Positions 25,518 through 33,107 of a stretch of DNA of 64,000 nt are shown here, one piece after another. The DNA lies in assembly GCA_019746095.1 (NCBI GenBank), contig JAIESL010000002.1:36603-100602 (forward strand), read 5' to 3'. This DNA is from Caulobacteraceae bacterium. Its GTDB lineage: Bacteria; Pseudomonadota; Alphaproteobacteria; Caulobacterales; Caulobacteraceae. The notes below the pieces were generated by a model. It was not told the DNA's origin, searched no databases, and worked only from the letters and a program-made list of their open reading frames with translations. Positions within the stretch are counted from its first letter, which is position 1; every line of letters starts with the position of its first letter. A program made the position numbers and the translations under genes.

Positions 25518-26870
25518 GTGCCAAATAGTGTTTGGAAGGGCCAGTGGGACGGTGTTGCGATAGCCGCGACCGTCCTGCTGGCTTTTTCTTTTGCCTTGGG
25601 CGGGATCCAAAGTAGCACCCTGCGTCTGACGGTCGTAGAACTCGCCTCCCTTCCTCTTTTTGTGCTCGCCTGCCGGCAGCTGATCCAGACCGGCCTTTGG
25701 CGAGAGAGCCGGCTAGCGCTAGGATTGTTGGCGGCCGTAGTCTCAATCCCCCTCATCCAGTTGGTTCCGCTACCGCCGGCGATCTGGACCGGCCTTCCCG
25801 GCCGCGGCGACATGGTTGTCGCCCTCGAGCTCACAGGTTTGCAGCCGGGCTGGGCACCGCTCAGCTTGGCTCCAGATCAGACCTGGGCATCCGCCCTCGC
25901 GCTCGCGCCACCCACGGCCATGATCCTCGCTGCCCTGTCACTGTCACACATCCAGCGCGAGCGGCTGGTCCAGGTCCTTATCGCCGCCGCTGTCTTCGGC
26001 ATCCTTCTCGGTGTCGTCCAGCTGACCAGCGGCGGTTTCGGCTTTTATCTCTGGAACGCGACGCAAGAAGGCACGGTCAAAGGCTTTTTCGGTAACCGCA
26101 ACCATCTCGCATCATTCCTGCTCGTCGCCCTGCCCTTCGCCTTCATATCGGGCGCAGCCACGCTGAGACGGCACGATCAAAAGACCTCCGCCCTGTGGCT
26201 CGGGGCCCTGTTCGCGGGCCTCATTGTCGTCGCCCTCGCCGCGATCCGGTCTCGCGCCGGCATTACCCTGTTTGCGCCGGTGATGGTGTTCAGCCTGCTG
26301 GCCGCCTGGATGGCCGCCGGACGCGGTCGGCCGGCTCCGGGGCTATTAGTCTTAGTCGGATCCGTCGGCGCGGCCCTGACGGCCGTCGCAATCCTTGCCC
26401 TGCCCCCCATTCTGGCGCGGTTTGACACCGAAAATCAGCTTGCGGGACGATCGGATCACTGGCCCCTGGTTGCAGAAGCCGCCCAGACTTACCTTCCCCT
26501 CGGCTCCGGCATCGGCAGTTTCGACGCTGTCTATCGCTCAGTCGAGCCGCTCGCCCAGCTGGACAGCACCTACTTCAACCAGGCGCACAACGACTATCTT
26601 GAGACCTGGCTGGAAACTGGCTGGCTTGGCGTCGGTGTGATCCTGGCCTTCTTTGTCTGGTATTTTCGGCGGAGCTGGACCGCCTGGAAGGCGCCGCCCT
26701 CCCGGGCGACGGATCTCCAGCGCGCTGCCAGCATCGGCATCGGGGTCGTGATCTTGCACTCCGTCGGAGATTATCCGCTGCGGACGGTCGCCATGACTGT
26801 CGTCTTCGCCCTTTGCTGTGGTCTGCTCGAACTGGCCCGGCGCGCAGACCCGGCACGCGGACCGAACTAG
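25518..26870 (+). CDS. O-antigen ligase/polymerase-like membrane protein (WaaL-type)
   Basis: This 450-residue multi-pass membrane protein starts at GTG 25518. About a dozen hydrophobic helices are present. FFGNRNHLASFLLVALPFAF near residue 195 and the periplasmic AHNDYLETWLETGWLGVGVIL segment near residue 360 are typical of the Wzy_C (O-antigen ligase) family. Such proteins transfer undecaprenyl-linked polysaccharide to lipid A core, or to protein or exported polymer. Being grouped with wzc and the Gly-rich protein, it may be the ligase for this locus, or a second polymerase. The Wzy-like gene at 17613 is much more A+T-rich, so the two have different histories. Confidence 0.82.
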   Translation: MPNSVWKGQWDGVAIAATVLLAFSFALGGIQSSTLRLTVVELASLPLFVLACRQLIQTGLWRESRLALGLLAAVVSIPLIQLVPLPPAIWTGLPGRGDMVVALELTGLQPGWAPLSLAPDQTWASALALAPPTAMILAALSLSHIQRERLVQVLIAAAVFGILLGVVQLTSGGFGFYLWNATQEGTVKGFFGNRNHLASFLLVALPFAFISGAATLRRHDQKTSALWLGALFAGLIVVALAAIRSRAGITLFAPVMVFSLLAAWMAAGRGRPAPGLLVLVGSVGAALTAVAILALPPILARFDTENQLAGRSDHWPLVAEAAQTYLPLGSGIGSFDAVYRSVEPLAQLDSTYFNQAHNDYLETWLETGWLGVGVILAFFVWYFRRSWTAWKAPPSRATDLQRAASIGIGVVILHSVGDYPLRTVAMTVVFALCCGLLELARRADPARGPN

Positions 26871-26953
26871 GGGTTCACGCTGTAGCGAACGCCTCTTGGT
26901 AGCAAGCCCCCAAACCTGGTCGATCGCGGCGCGAGCCCCTTAAACCGAAACCG

Positions 26954-27847
26954 CTAGGCGATCAGTCCGGCTCCGGCCAGGCACGGGTCCAATGTCTCCC
27001 TGCGGATAACAACGCCCCCGCTTTCGCGCGGCTCATCCTCCGCCGCGCCGAGGCGGGCATTTTCAGTGCGGTGCGGTCCGACCGCCTGCAACAAAGTCCG
27101 TTCCTGGCCCTCCAGCCGGACCGCACTCAGCAAACCGGAAGCATAGGCCTTGGTGTCGAGCCCTATACGGCGCTGGTCAGCATGCACGTGCGCCGCCGGT
27201 GTATGACCATGCACGACCACCCGTTCAAACGCCGTCTGGCTGTTCAGGAACGGCTGGCGGATCCACATCAGGTCCTGCGGTGCCTGGCGATCCAGGGCGA
27301 TGCCCGGCCGCGCGCCGGCATGGGCAAAGAAATAGTCGCCGACCGTCACGCTCAATTCCAGCGTTTCGAGGAAACGCAGCTTGGGCTTGGTCAGCTTGTG
27401 CCGCAGGTCCGCAGCCACCACCGCCCAGGCCTCCGTCTTGTGAGCCAATGCCGGGACCCGCAGCCCCCAGGAACGCAATGCCTGGTCGCCGCCGTGTTCG
27501 CACCAGCGCGGGCCCGCCGAAGGGTCGCCGAGGAATTCGAGCATCGCCTGCTCGTGATTGCCCTTGAGAAAACGCCATTCGACGCCCTCCGTCGATGACA
27601 GACCGGACAGTAGCCGAAGCACCCCGCGGGACTCCGGGCCCCGGTCGATGTAGTCGCCGAGAAAGATCACCAGCTTTCGTTCCGCGGGGCTTTCCTTGAG
27701 GTCCGCCGTCATCGCTTCCACCAAGGGCCGAAGGAGATCGAGGCGTCCGTGAATGTCGCCAACCGCCCAGACCACCGTTCCGGCAGGGATGGCGGGTGAG
27801 GCAGGGGCACTGATCTGGGCCCGAGGTTTGAACAGTCTTGAGATCAT
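26954..27847 (-). CDS. PPP-family metallophosphoesterase (serine/threonine phosphatase-like)
   Basis: This 297-residue protein has the full set of PPP metal-binding motifs: GDIHGR near residue 30, GDYIDRGPES near 63, GNHEQ near 98, FFAHAGARPG near 170 and VHGHTP near 215. These proteins remove phosphate from proteins or small molecules. The ATG at 27847 gives MISRLFKPRA; an upstream in-frame ATG at 27886 adds an Arg-rich tail and is less likely. It points toward the plus-strand ligase gene (convergent, 84 bases). In this setting it might reverse the tyrosine autokinase or act on nucleotides (ApaH-like), but no sequence evidence decides this. Confidence 0.88.
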   Translation of the reverse strand: MISRLFKPRAQISAPASPAIPAGTVVWAVGDIHGRLDLLRPLVEAMTADLKESPAERKLVIFLGDYIDRGPESRGVLRLLSGLSSTEGVEWRFLKGNHEQAMLEFLGDPSAGPRWCEHGGDQALRSWGLRVPALAHKTEAWAVVAADLRHKLTKPKLRFLETLELSVTVGDYFFAHAGARPGIALDRQAPQDLMWIRQPFLNSQTAFERVVVHGHTPAAHVHADQRRIGLDTKAYASGLLSAVRLEGQERTLLQAVGPHRTENARLGAAEDEPRESGGVVIRRETLDPCLAGAGLIA

Positions 27848-28119
27848 GGCTCTCTTGGTACGCAACAGTGGTCCGCGCGGACGCATTCTCGATCCCCGCT
27901 CGCCTGCTTCTAACAGCGGAGCTGTGCCCTCAGGAAGGCGTCATTTTCATGGTTGCTCCAAAAATGACACCGCTTTCCTGACGCATGATTGACATTGAAA
28001 ATTGCGATTTCTGACGCTCATCGGCCCACGCTGTAGTGAATACTTCATGGGCTCCGGGTTGCATTGAGATTACCAAAGTGTAAACACTGCGGCCGGGCTC
28101 AAAGGAGGAGGGACATATC
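27848..28119. promoter_or_regulatory. Intergenic region between divergent genes, likely two promoters
   Basis: This 272-base stretch separates the minus-strand phosphatase start from the plus-strand small ORF. It is A+T-richer than its neighbours around 27950-28010 and contains an inverted pair, CATTTTCATGG and CCAAAAATG, around 27941-27968. It would be expected to hold promoters in both directions; I could not assign exact -35/-10 boxes. Confidence 0.35.
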
Positions 28120-28281
28120 ATGGATAGAGAATCTCCAGATCCATTGCGCGACAACGACTGGCGCAGCCAGGCGTCGGGTGCCGCAGGCCTCTATGGAGAA
28201 CTGCCTGCACTGCCGGTGCGGGGTCACGTCGGGGATGCTCCGGTACGCGAGCCCGAGCCCAAGACCCTCGAGACTGACTGA
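28120..28281 (+). CDS. Small acidic hypothetical protein (53 residues)
   Basis: This short open frame begins MDRESPDPLRDNDWRSQ and ends EPKTLETD, preceded by a very strong ribosome-binding site AAAGGAGG at 28101-28108. It is acidic, hydrophilic and has no signal or membrane segment. It lies in the gap between the divergent phosphatase gene and the ManC fusion gene. I recognise no family. The Shine-Dalgarno strength and a clean stop make it more than chance, but expression is unproven. Confidence 0.5.
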   Translation: MDRESPDPLRDNDWRSQASGAAGLYGELPALPVRGHVGDAPVREPEPKTLETD

Positions 28282-28339
28282 AGCAAGACATCCGGCAGGC
28301 GCGCCGAGAAGCGTCGGGGCCTGTCAGGACTGTCGTTCG

Positions 28340-30517
28340 TCACTTCAAGACAGCAAGGGTCTCCCGGGCTTGCCGGCCCGCCGCCATGATGTGGTAGAGC
28401 GAACTCGCTGGCGCAGGATCGCCGTCGAGACGGCTGTCGCAGTCCAGCTTGTCGCGCCACAGCCCGTTAGGGGCGAGATAGAGACCCAGCCCTCTTAGGG
28501 CCTGGCCGGCTCCGTTGAGCAGGCGATCACGCCCCTCCCCGTCCGCCGTCTCGGCAAGGATCAGGGCCGCCTTCAACCATTCTGTCTGTGGCCACAGCCG
28601 GGCCCTTGTGGACCGGGGCGCAAGTCTGTCGTTCAACTCATCGACTGCCACGCCACGCACGGCATCCAGACCCCGCTCACCGCAGACGTAGAGCTGCCTT
28701 GCCGCCGCTTCGGCCCACGGATCGCGCCGCAGCCGACCCCAGCGGGTCAGCAGCCAGGCCCATTCGAACTGGTGCCCGGGCTCGACCAACCGCCCGGCCT
28801 CGCCGCCAGCCGGCCGCCAGTCCTCGGCGAAGAACTCTCGCAGAAAGCCGCCAGCCTCATCGATAAAGCAGGCCCGGGCCAGCGCGACGATGGTGTCCGC
28901 GATCGTCGCCCATGGCCCATCCGGTTCCAGCGCCTCCCAGGCCAGGGCCGCCTCCAGCAGATGCATATGCGCATTGGCCTGAAACGGATGACTACCGTCT
29001 TCACGCCAGCCCCCCTGCGGCAACCGGAGCGACTCCAGCGAAGCGACCAGTCGCGCCGCCGCCCGCCGCTGTCGTTCCGGCGCGATTCCCGCCGCCGCAG
29101 CCGTGGCCATGGCCAGCAGGACGAAGGCCTGGTCGTAGAGCGAGGCGGTGTCGTCAAGCACCTGCCCGCCTGCCGTCACCCGGGTGCGATACAGACCGTC
29201 CGACCGCAGGTTGGTCGCCTCGAACCGAGCGAGGCTGCGCTCCACCAGCGGGGCGTAGCCCTCGCCCCAGCCCCATTGCGATGCAAGGCTGAAGACATAA
29301 GCCTGGCGCGCCTGTACCCGCGCCCGGCGGAAGTCTCCGACCATGGCACCGTCGTCGTCCAGGGCCTCCGCAAAACCCCCGTCGGCCCCGACCCCCAGTC
29401 GGCTCCACAACGGAAGGGCACTCAGCTTCAGCCAGCGGATGAAATCCCCGGACCGATCAGCAAGGGTCGCTGCTTCGGCCTCTGCGCGGATCTGGCCGGT
29501 TCGGTTACGTCGGCCAAGCTCCTCGACCAGACCCTTGACCGCCTGGGCGCTGTTGAGATCGCACACCAGCACAGCGTCGAGTTCCGCGATGATGGCCAGG
29601 TTCGAGATCCCCGCCGTCGCCACCGCCATGCCCGGCGCGGCCCTTACCAGACATCCGTCGCTTGCCTCGGCGATCCAGAGGCCGCGTGCGCCCCGCCCGG
29701 TCGCCGCTACGGCGTCCCAGGCACCGAGATCGGACCATTCGAACGCGGCCGGAATGACCCAGACCTTGTCGCTCTTTTCCATGACGGCATAGTCGATTGA
29801 GATCTTCGGGGCCGTGGCGAAAGCTGCACCAAGCAGTTGGGTGCCTGACCCCTGGACCGGCACGGCAGCCCGAACGGCGGCGACCACATCCGGAACGAAA
29901 CGCTCCATCTCATCCAGAAGGACGCGAACGGGAACGACGAAATTTCCGCTGTTCCACAGATAGCCCTCCGCCAGGTAGCGCTCGGCATCGGCCTGGCCCG
30001 GCTTTTCGACAAATCGTCGGACGCGGGACAGGCCCGTAGTTTCGGGCTGGATATAGCCATAGGCAGACGAGGGCGTTGTCGGTGTCATGCCCATGGTGAC
30101 GATCCGCCCATGCGCTGCGGCGGTCACCGCTTTGCCGGCCGCCGCCCTGAAGGCGTCGGCGTCCGGGATGTAGTGATCGGAGGCCACAAAGACCGCGGTC
30201 CCGTTCGGGTCCACCTGTTCGATCCAGAGTGCCGCTGCGGCCATCGCGGGCGCCGAGTCCCGCCCCAGGGTCTCCAGGACGAGGTCGCCCTCGACGCCAA
30301 GCGCCGCCAGTTGCGCCTCAATAAATCCTCGGTGGGCCTCGCCCGCGACAACCACGATGCGGCCGCCATCCGCCAGGGGCGCGACCCGCCGCACGGTCTC
30401 CTGAAACAACGAGACGTCAGAGACCAGGTCGATGAACTGTTTGGGTCTTGCAGGGCGGGACGCAGGCCAAAGCCGGGTGCCCGCGCCGCCGCAGAGGATT
30501 ACGGGATAAATAGCCAT
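28340..30517 (-). CDS. Fused mannose-1-phosphate guanylyltransferase and AGE-family epimerase
   Basis: This 725-residue protein consists of two enzymes. The N-terminal ~360 residues form a ManC-type nucleotidyltransferase with VILCGGAGTRLWPASRP near residue 6, the KQF site, SAYGYIQPE and RFVEKP near 168, and YLWNSGNF near 188; the PMI-type cupin of bifunctional ManC is absent. From about residue 365 it is an AGE/YihS-type alpha/alpha barrel, with SLASQWGWGEG near 410, DQAFVLLAMA near 475, NAHMHLLEA near 518 and WPQTEWLKA near 665. Together they could interconvert fructose-6-P and mannose-6-P and make GDP-mannose (phosphomannomutase needed elsewhere). The exact isomerase reaction of the C-terminal half is inferred. 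Confidence 0.88.
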   Translation of the reverse strand: MAIYPVILCGGAGTRLWPASRPARPKQFIDLVSDVSLFQETVRRVAPLADGGRIVVVAGEAHRGFIEAQLAALGVEGDLVLETLGRDSAPAMAAAALWIEQVDPNGTAVFVASDHYIPDADAFRAAAGKAVTAAAHGRIVTMGMTPTTPSSAYGYIQPETTGLSRVRRFVEKPGQADAERYLAEGYLWNSGNFVVPVRVLLDEMERFVPDVVAAVRAAVPVQGSGTQLLGAAFATAPKISIDYAVMEKSDKVWVIPAAFEWSDLGAWDAVAATGRGARGLWIAEASDGCLVRAAPGMAVATAGISNLAIIAELDAVLVCDLNSAQAVKGLVEELGRRNRTGQIRAEAEAATLADRSGDFIRWLKLSALPLWSRLGVGADGGFAEALDDDGAMVGDFRRARVQARQAYVFSLASQWGWGEGYAPLVERSLARFEATNLRSDGLYRTRVTAGGQVLDDTASLYDQAFVLLAMATAAAAGIAPERQRRAAARLVASLESLRLPQGGWREDGSHPFQANAHMHLLEAALAWEALEPDGPWATIADTIVALARACFIDEAGGFLREFFAEDWRPAGGEAGRLVEPGHQFEWAWLLTRWGRLRRDPWAEAAARQLYVCGERGLDAVRGVAVDELNDRLAPRSTRARLWPQTEWLKAALILAETADGEGRDRLLNGAGQALRGLGLYLAPNGLWRDKLDCDSRLDGDPAPASSLYHIMAAGRQARETLAVLK

Positions 30518-30655
30518 GGTCAGGTCCCCCGCGGAGGTCTATCCGCCCCGTCCGCGGAGGGCAACCGGACTGCAGGACCAAACCCGTCCGCGGGCCACGG
30601 TTCACGGTCGTTTAGGAATCACGACATAGTCTCTCGGTGTACGGAGGGATTCAGC

Positions 30656-30769
30656 ATGCCACGCCGACCCAGCAACCTCGCACCGTTACATCTTCTGGCT
30701 GCCGTCTATCTCGGCATCCCCGCATTGTTTTACGCGGCGGTCTATCTGGCGTTTCGCGCTCTGACCTGA
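30656..30769 (+). CDS. Small single-pass membrane protein (37 residues)
   Basis: This 37-residue open frame (MPRRPSNLAPLHLL...) has one hydrophobic helix (LLAAVYLGIPALFYAAVYLAF) and a basic N-terminus. ACGGAGGGA lies 7 bases before the ATG. A terminator-like hairpin follows the stop by one base. Divergent to the ManC fusion gene. The start, hairpin and membrane segment together support a real small gene; function unknown. Confidence 0.5.
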   Translation: MPRRPSNLAPLHLLAAVYLGIPALFYAAVYLAFRALT

Positions 30770-30770
30770 T

Positions 30771-30796
30771 CCCGGTCACTGCCACCGGGCCTGTTT
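30771..30796 (+). terminator. Rho-independent terminator after the small membrane ORF
   Basis: Six-base stem CCCGGT / ACCGGG with a seven-base loop, followed at once by CCTGTTTT. It begins one base after the stop of the 37-residue ORF. Confidence 0.65.
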
Positions 30797-31112
30797 TCCG
30801 CTGAAGCTTCACACCCTCAAGCGGCAAATCGTGCAGGTCATCTTGCCTTCATTCTTGCGGCTCCGGGTGAATTTATGATCCCGGCTGGGATGATAGAGTA
30901 GTCGGAAAAAATCAGCTTCAGCATGGCTGGCCCTCTGCGCGGCAGACAGTGCTGACTTGCAGCCCCAATGCAAGCCAAGCTTGAATCTGGATTTGCCAAA
31001 AGAAGACAGGCGCTTGTTCTGGGCGGAGGCCCCGCCCGACTGACGGCGCTGTTCCGTGCCGCCGCACCCTTTGCTAAAGATCTGGCGACGGCGTCGCGTC
31101 CGGGAGGAATGA
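30797..31112. other. Intergenic stretch, nothing recognised
   Basis: This gap of 316 bases between the terminator and the RmlD-like gene contains no open frame resembling a known protein on either strand. It should hold the promoter for the 31113-38769 operon; a GGGAGG ribosome-binding site lies at its end (31102-31108). Confidence 0.4.
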
Positions 31113-32024
31113 TTGAGCAGGATCCCGATCCTCGTGACTGGTGCCGGCGGCATGCTTGGCTCGGCCATCGCCGAGGTCGCTGCAGCCGGTTCCCATTTCG
31201 TCCCCCACCCCCTCACCCACAGCGACCTGGATGTTCGCGATGCGGCGGCGGTGATGAAGCTGGCTGACCTCGCCGCCGGCGGATGGATCGTTCACTGCGC
31301 GGCGATGGTGGACGTGAAGCGCTGCGCGTCGGACCCGGCAGATGCGCGGGCCGTGATTGTCGACGGAAGCCGGAACGTCGCAGCGCTCGCGCGGGCTTCA
31401 GGTGCCCGGCTGCTGTTTCCCCAGTCCTTCCTGATCTATGGCGGGGGCGCGGGGCTGATCGATGACGCGACCTCGCCCGCCCCCCTGTCGCTCTACGGCG
31501 ACCTGAAGCTGCAGGCCGAGACCGTCATCCTCGAAAACCTGGACGACCCGCTGGTGATCCGTATGGCGGGTTTCTTCGGGGGCGGTCCGATTGACAAGAA
31601 TTTCGTGGGACGGATCATTCCCGCCATGCACAGGGCCATGACGAGCGGCGAGGCCGTTTTTCCCGTCGGGGACCGGGTCTGGCAGCCGACCTGGACACGG
31701 GATCTGGCCGAGAACACCCTTCACCTGATGCACCTGAACGCCGACGGCTGCTATCAGATGGCGTCCCATGGCGAAGCGACCTTCTACGAGGTGGCTGCCG
31801 AAATCGCAGACGCTCTGGGCTGGGATGGCCGCCTTCGCGTCGAGCCTGTCTCATCGGCCCTCGTGGCCAGTGAAGAAACCGGACCCGAAAGGCGACCTGA
31901 CAGGGCGGTCATGGCGTGCGAACGTCTGCGTCGGGAAGGACGCGACCTTCAACGCGACTGGCGTGCGACCCTCAAGGCCTATCTGACCCATCCCCATTTC
32001 GACCAGTATCGCCCCGGAGCCTGA
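31113..32024 (+). CDS. RmlD-like NAD(P)-dependent sugar-nucleotide reductase
   Basis: This 303-residue extended SDR has the Rossmann motif ILVTGAGGMLGSAI at the N-terminus and VHCAAMVDVKRCASDPADA near residue 60, typical of RmlD (dTDP-4-dehydrorhamnose reductase). A YGDLKLQAE active-site segment lies near residue 128. It starts at TTG 31113 behind a GGGAGG ribosome-binding site; an ATG four bases earlier is in another frame. Its stop overlaps the OYE gene start. The RmlA/B/C partners are absent from the window, so it may reduce another 4-keto sugar. Confidence 0.8.
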   Translation: MSRIPILVTGAGGMLGSAIAEVAAAGSHFVPHPLTHSDLDVRDAAAVMKLADLAAGGWIVHCAAMVDVKRCASDPADARAVIVDGSRNVAALARASGARLLFPQSFLIYGGGAGLIDDATSPAPLSLYGDLKLQAETVILENLDDPLVIRMAGFFGGGPIDKNFVGRIIPAMHRAMTSGEAVFPVGDRVWQPTWTRDLAENTLHLMHLNADGCYQMASHGEATFYEVAAEIADALGWDGRLRVEPVSSALVASEETGPERRPDRAVMACERLRREGRDLQRDWRATLKAYLTHPHFDQYRPGA

Positions 32025-33061
32025 TGTCCCCCCTCCTGACCCCGCTTGCCTCCCCGTTCCTCGAGGCCCGCAACCGCACCGTCATGTCCGCCATGACGCG
32101 CGGATTTGCTGATTCCGATCACTGCGCCACACCGGAGATCGCGGCCTACTACCGCCGCCGGGCCGAAGGCGGGGTAGGCCTGATCCTGACCGAGGGCGTG
32201 GTCATTCACCCGACCGCCGACGGCTACAGGGACGTGCCCCGGATTGCGACGGCCAAACAGGCCGAAAGCTGGCGGCCGGTCGTGGATGCGGTTCACGAAG
32301 CGGGCGCGAAGATCGCCTGCCAGCTCTGGCACTGCGGACGGATCTCCCATTCAGATTTCACCGACGGACATGCCCCGGTCAGTTCAACTACACGGGCGGC
32401 GGAGGGGCTCAATCGCCAGAACGATCAGCCCTATGGCGAACCCCGGGCGCTGACGGCCGAAGAGATGCCGGAAGTTTACGGCTATTTCGTCGACGCCGCC
32501 CACCGCGCGCTTTCTGTCGGTTTCGACGCCGTCGAACTGCACCTGGGCCACGGCTATCTGGCGGACCAGTTTCTGGATGCGCGGGTCAATGACCGGACCG
32601 ACCACTACGGCGGCTCGGTCGAGAACCGGTGCCGGTTCGTGCTCGAACTGCTGGATCGCATGTTTGCCGAGGTAGAGCCGAACCGGGTCATGGCGCGCAT
32701 TTCGCCGTCCCGGTGGATGGGCGGCCTTTACGACTGGCCAGACCTGGACGAAATGCTGGCCTATTTGATCCCGCGGATGTGGGAGCGGGGCCTCAGGATT
32801 CTGGACATCAGCTGCGCCAATGCTGACTATTTCGCCACCTCGGGCCGTATCGTCCGGTCGGTGCGGCCCCACTGGGACGGGGTCATTCTGGGCGGGGCCT
32901 CCCTCAGCCAGGCAGACGCCGAAGCCGAGGTTCGCAGCGGCTGCCTGGATATGGTTACCTGGGGCCGATCGTACATCGCCAATCCGGACTTGACCCGCCG
33001 GATTGAAAGTGGCGCGGTCTGGATGCCCTTCGAAAACGAGATGCGTAATGTTCTTGCCTGA
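32024..33061 (+). CDS. OYE-family FMN oxidoreductase
   Basis: This 345-residue TIM-barrel flavoprotein has the Old Yellow Enzyme pattern: MSAMTRG at residue 20, CQLWHCGRISH near 92, VELHLGHGYLADQFLDARVNDRTDHYGGS near 165-195 with the conserved HxxHGYL-type and NxRxDxYGGS segments, and MVTWGRSYIANPDL at the C-terminus. OYE enzymes reduce activated C=C bonds with NAD(P)H. It is coupled to the RmlD-like gene (TGATG overlap) and followed by the export gene. A polysaccharide role is not obvious: it may act on a modified sugar or be metabolic cargo in the operon. Confidence 0.85.
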   Translation: MSPLLTPLASPFLEARNRTVMSAMTRGFADSDHCATPEIAAYYRRRAEGGVGLILTEGVVIHPTADGYRDVPRIATAKQAESWRPVVDAVHEAGAKIACQLWHCGRISHSDFTDGHAPVSSTTRAAEGLNRQNDQPYGEPRALTAEEMPEVYGYFVDAAHRALSVGFDAVELHLGHGYLADQFLDARVNDRTDHYGGSVENRCRFVLELLDRMFAEVEPNRVMARISPSRWMGGLYDWPDLDEMLAYLIPRMWERGLRILDISCANADYFATSGRIVRSVRPHWDGVILGGASLSQADAEAEVRSGCLDMVTWGRSYIANPDLTRRIESGAVWMPFENEMRNVLA

Positions 33062-33107
33062 TCGCACCCTTGGCAGTTCGCGTGGTCCCGGCTCGCTCTC
33101 CAGTTCC

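Noticed and set aside
28064..28498. Larger plus-strand frame overlapping the 53-residue ORF
   Set aside because: It runs antisense into the ManC fusion gene and has no motif; the smaller frame with AAAGGAGG is preferred.
30809..31216. Minus-strand frame in the gap before the RmlD-like gene
   Set aside because: No family similarity; the start lies inside the RmlD-like gene; ends in short Cys-containing peptide with no ribosome-binding site.
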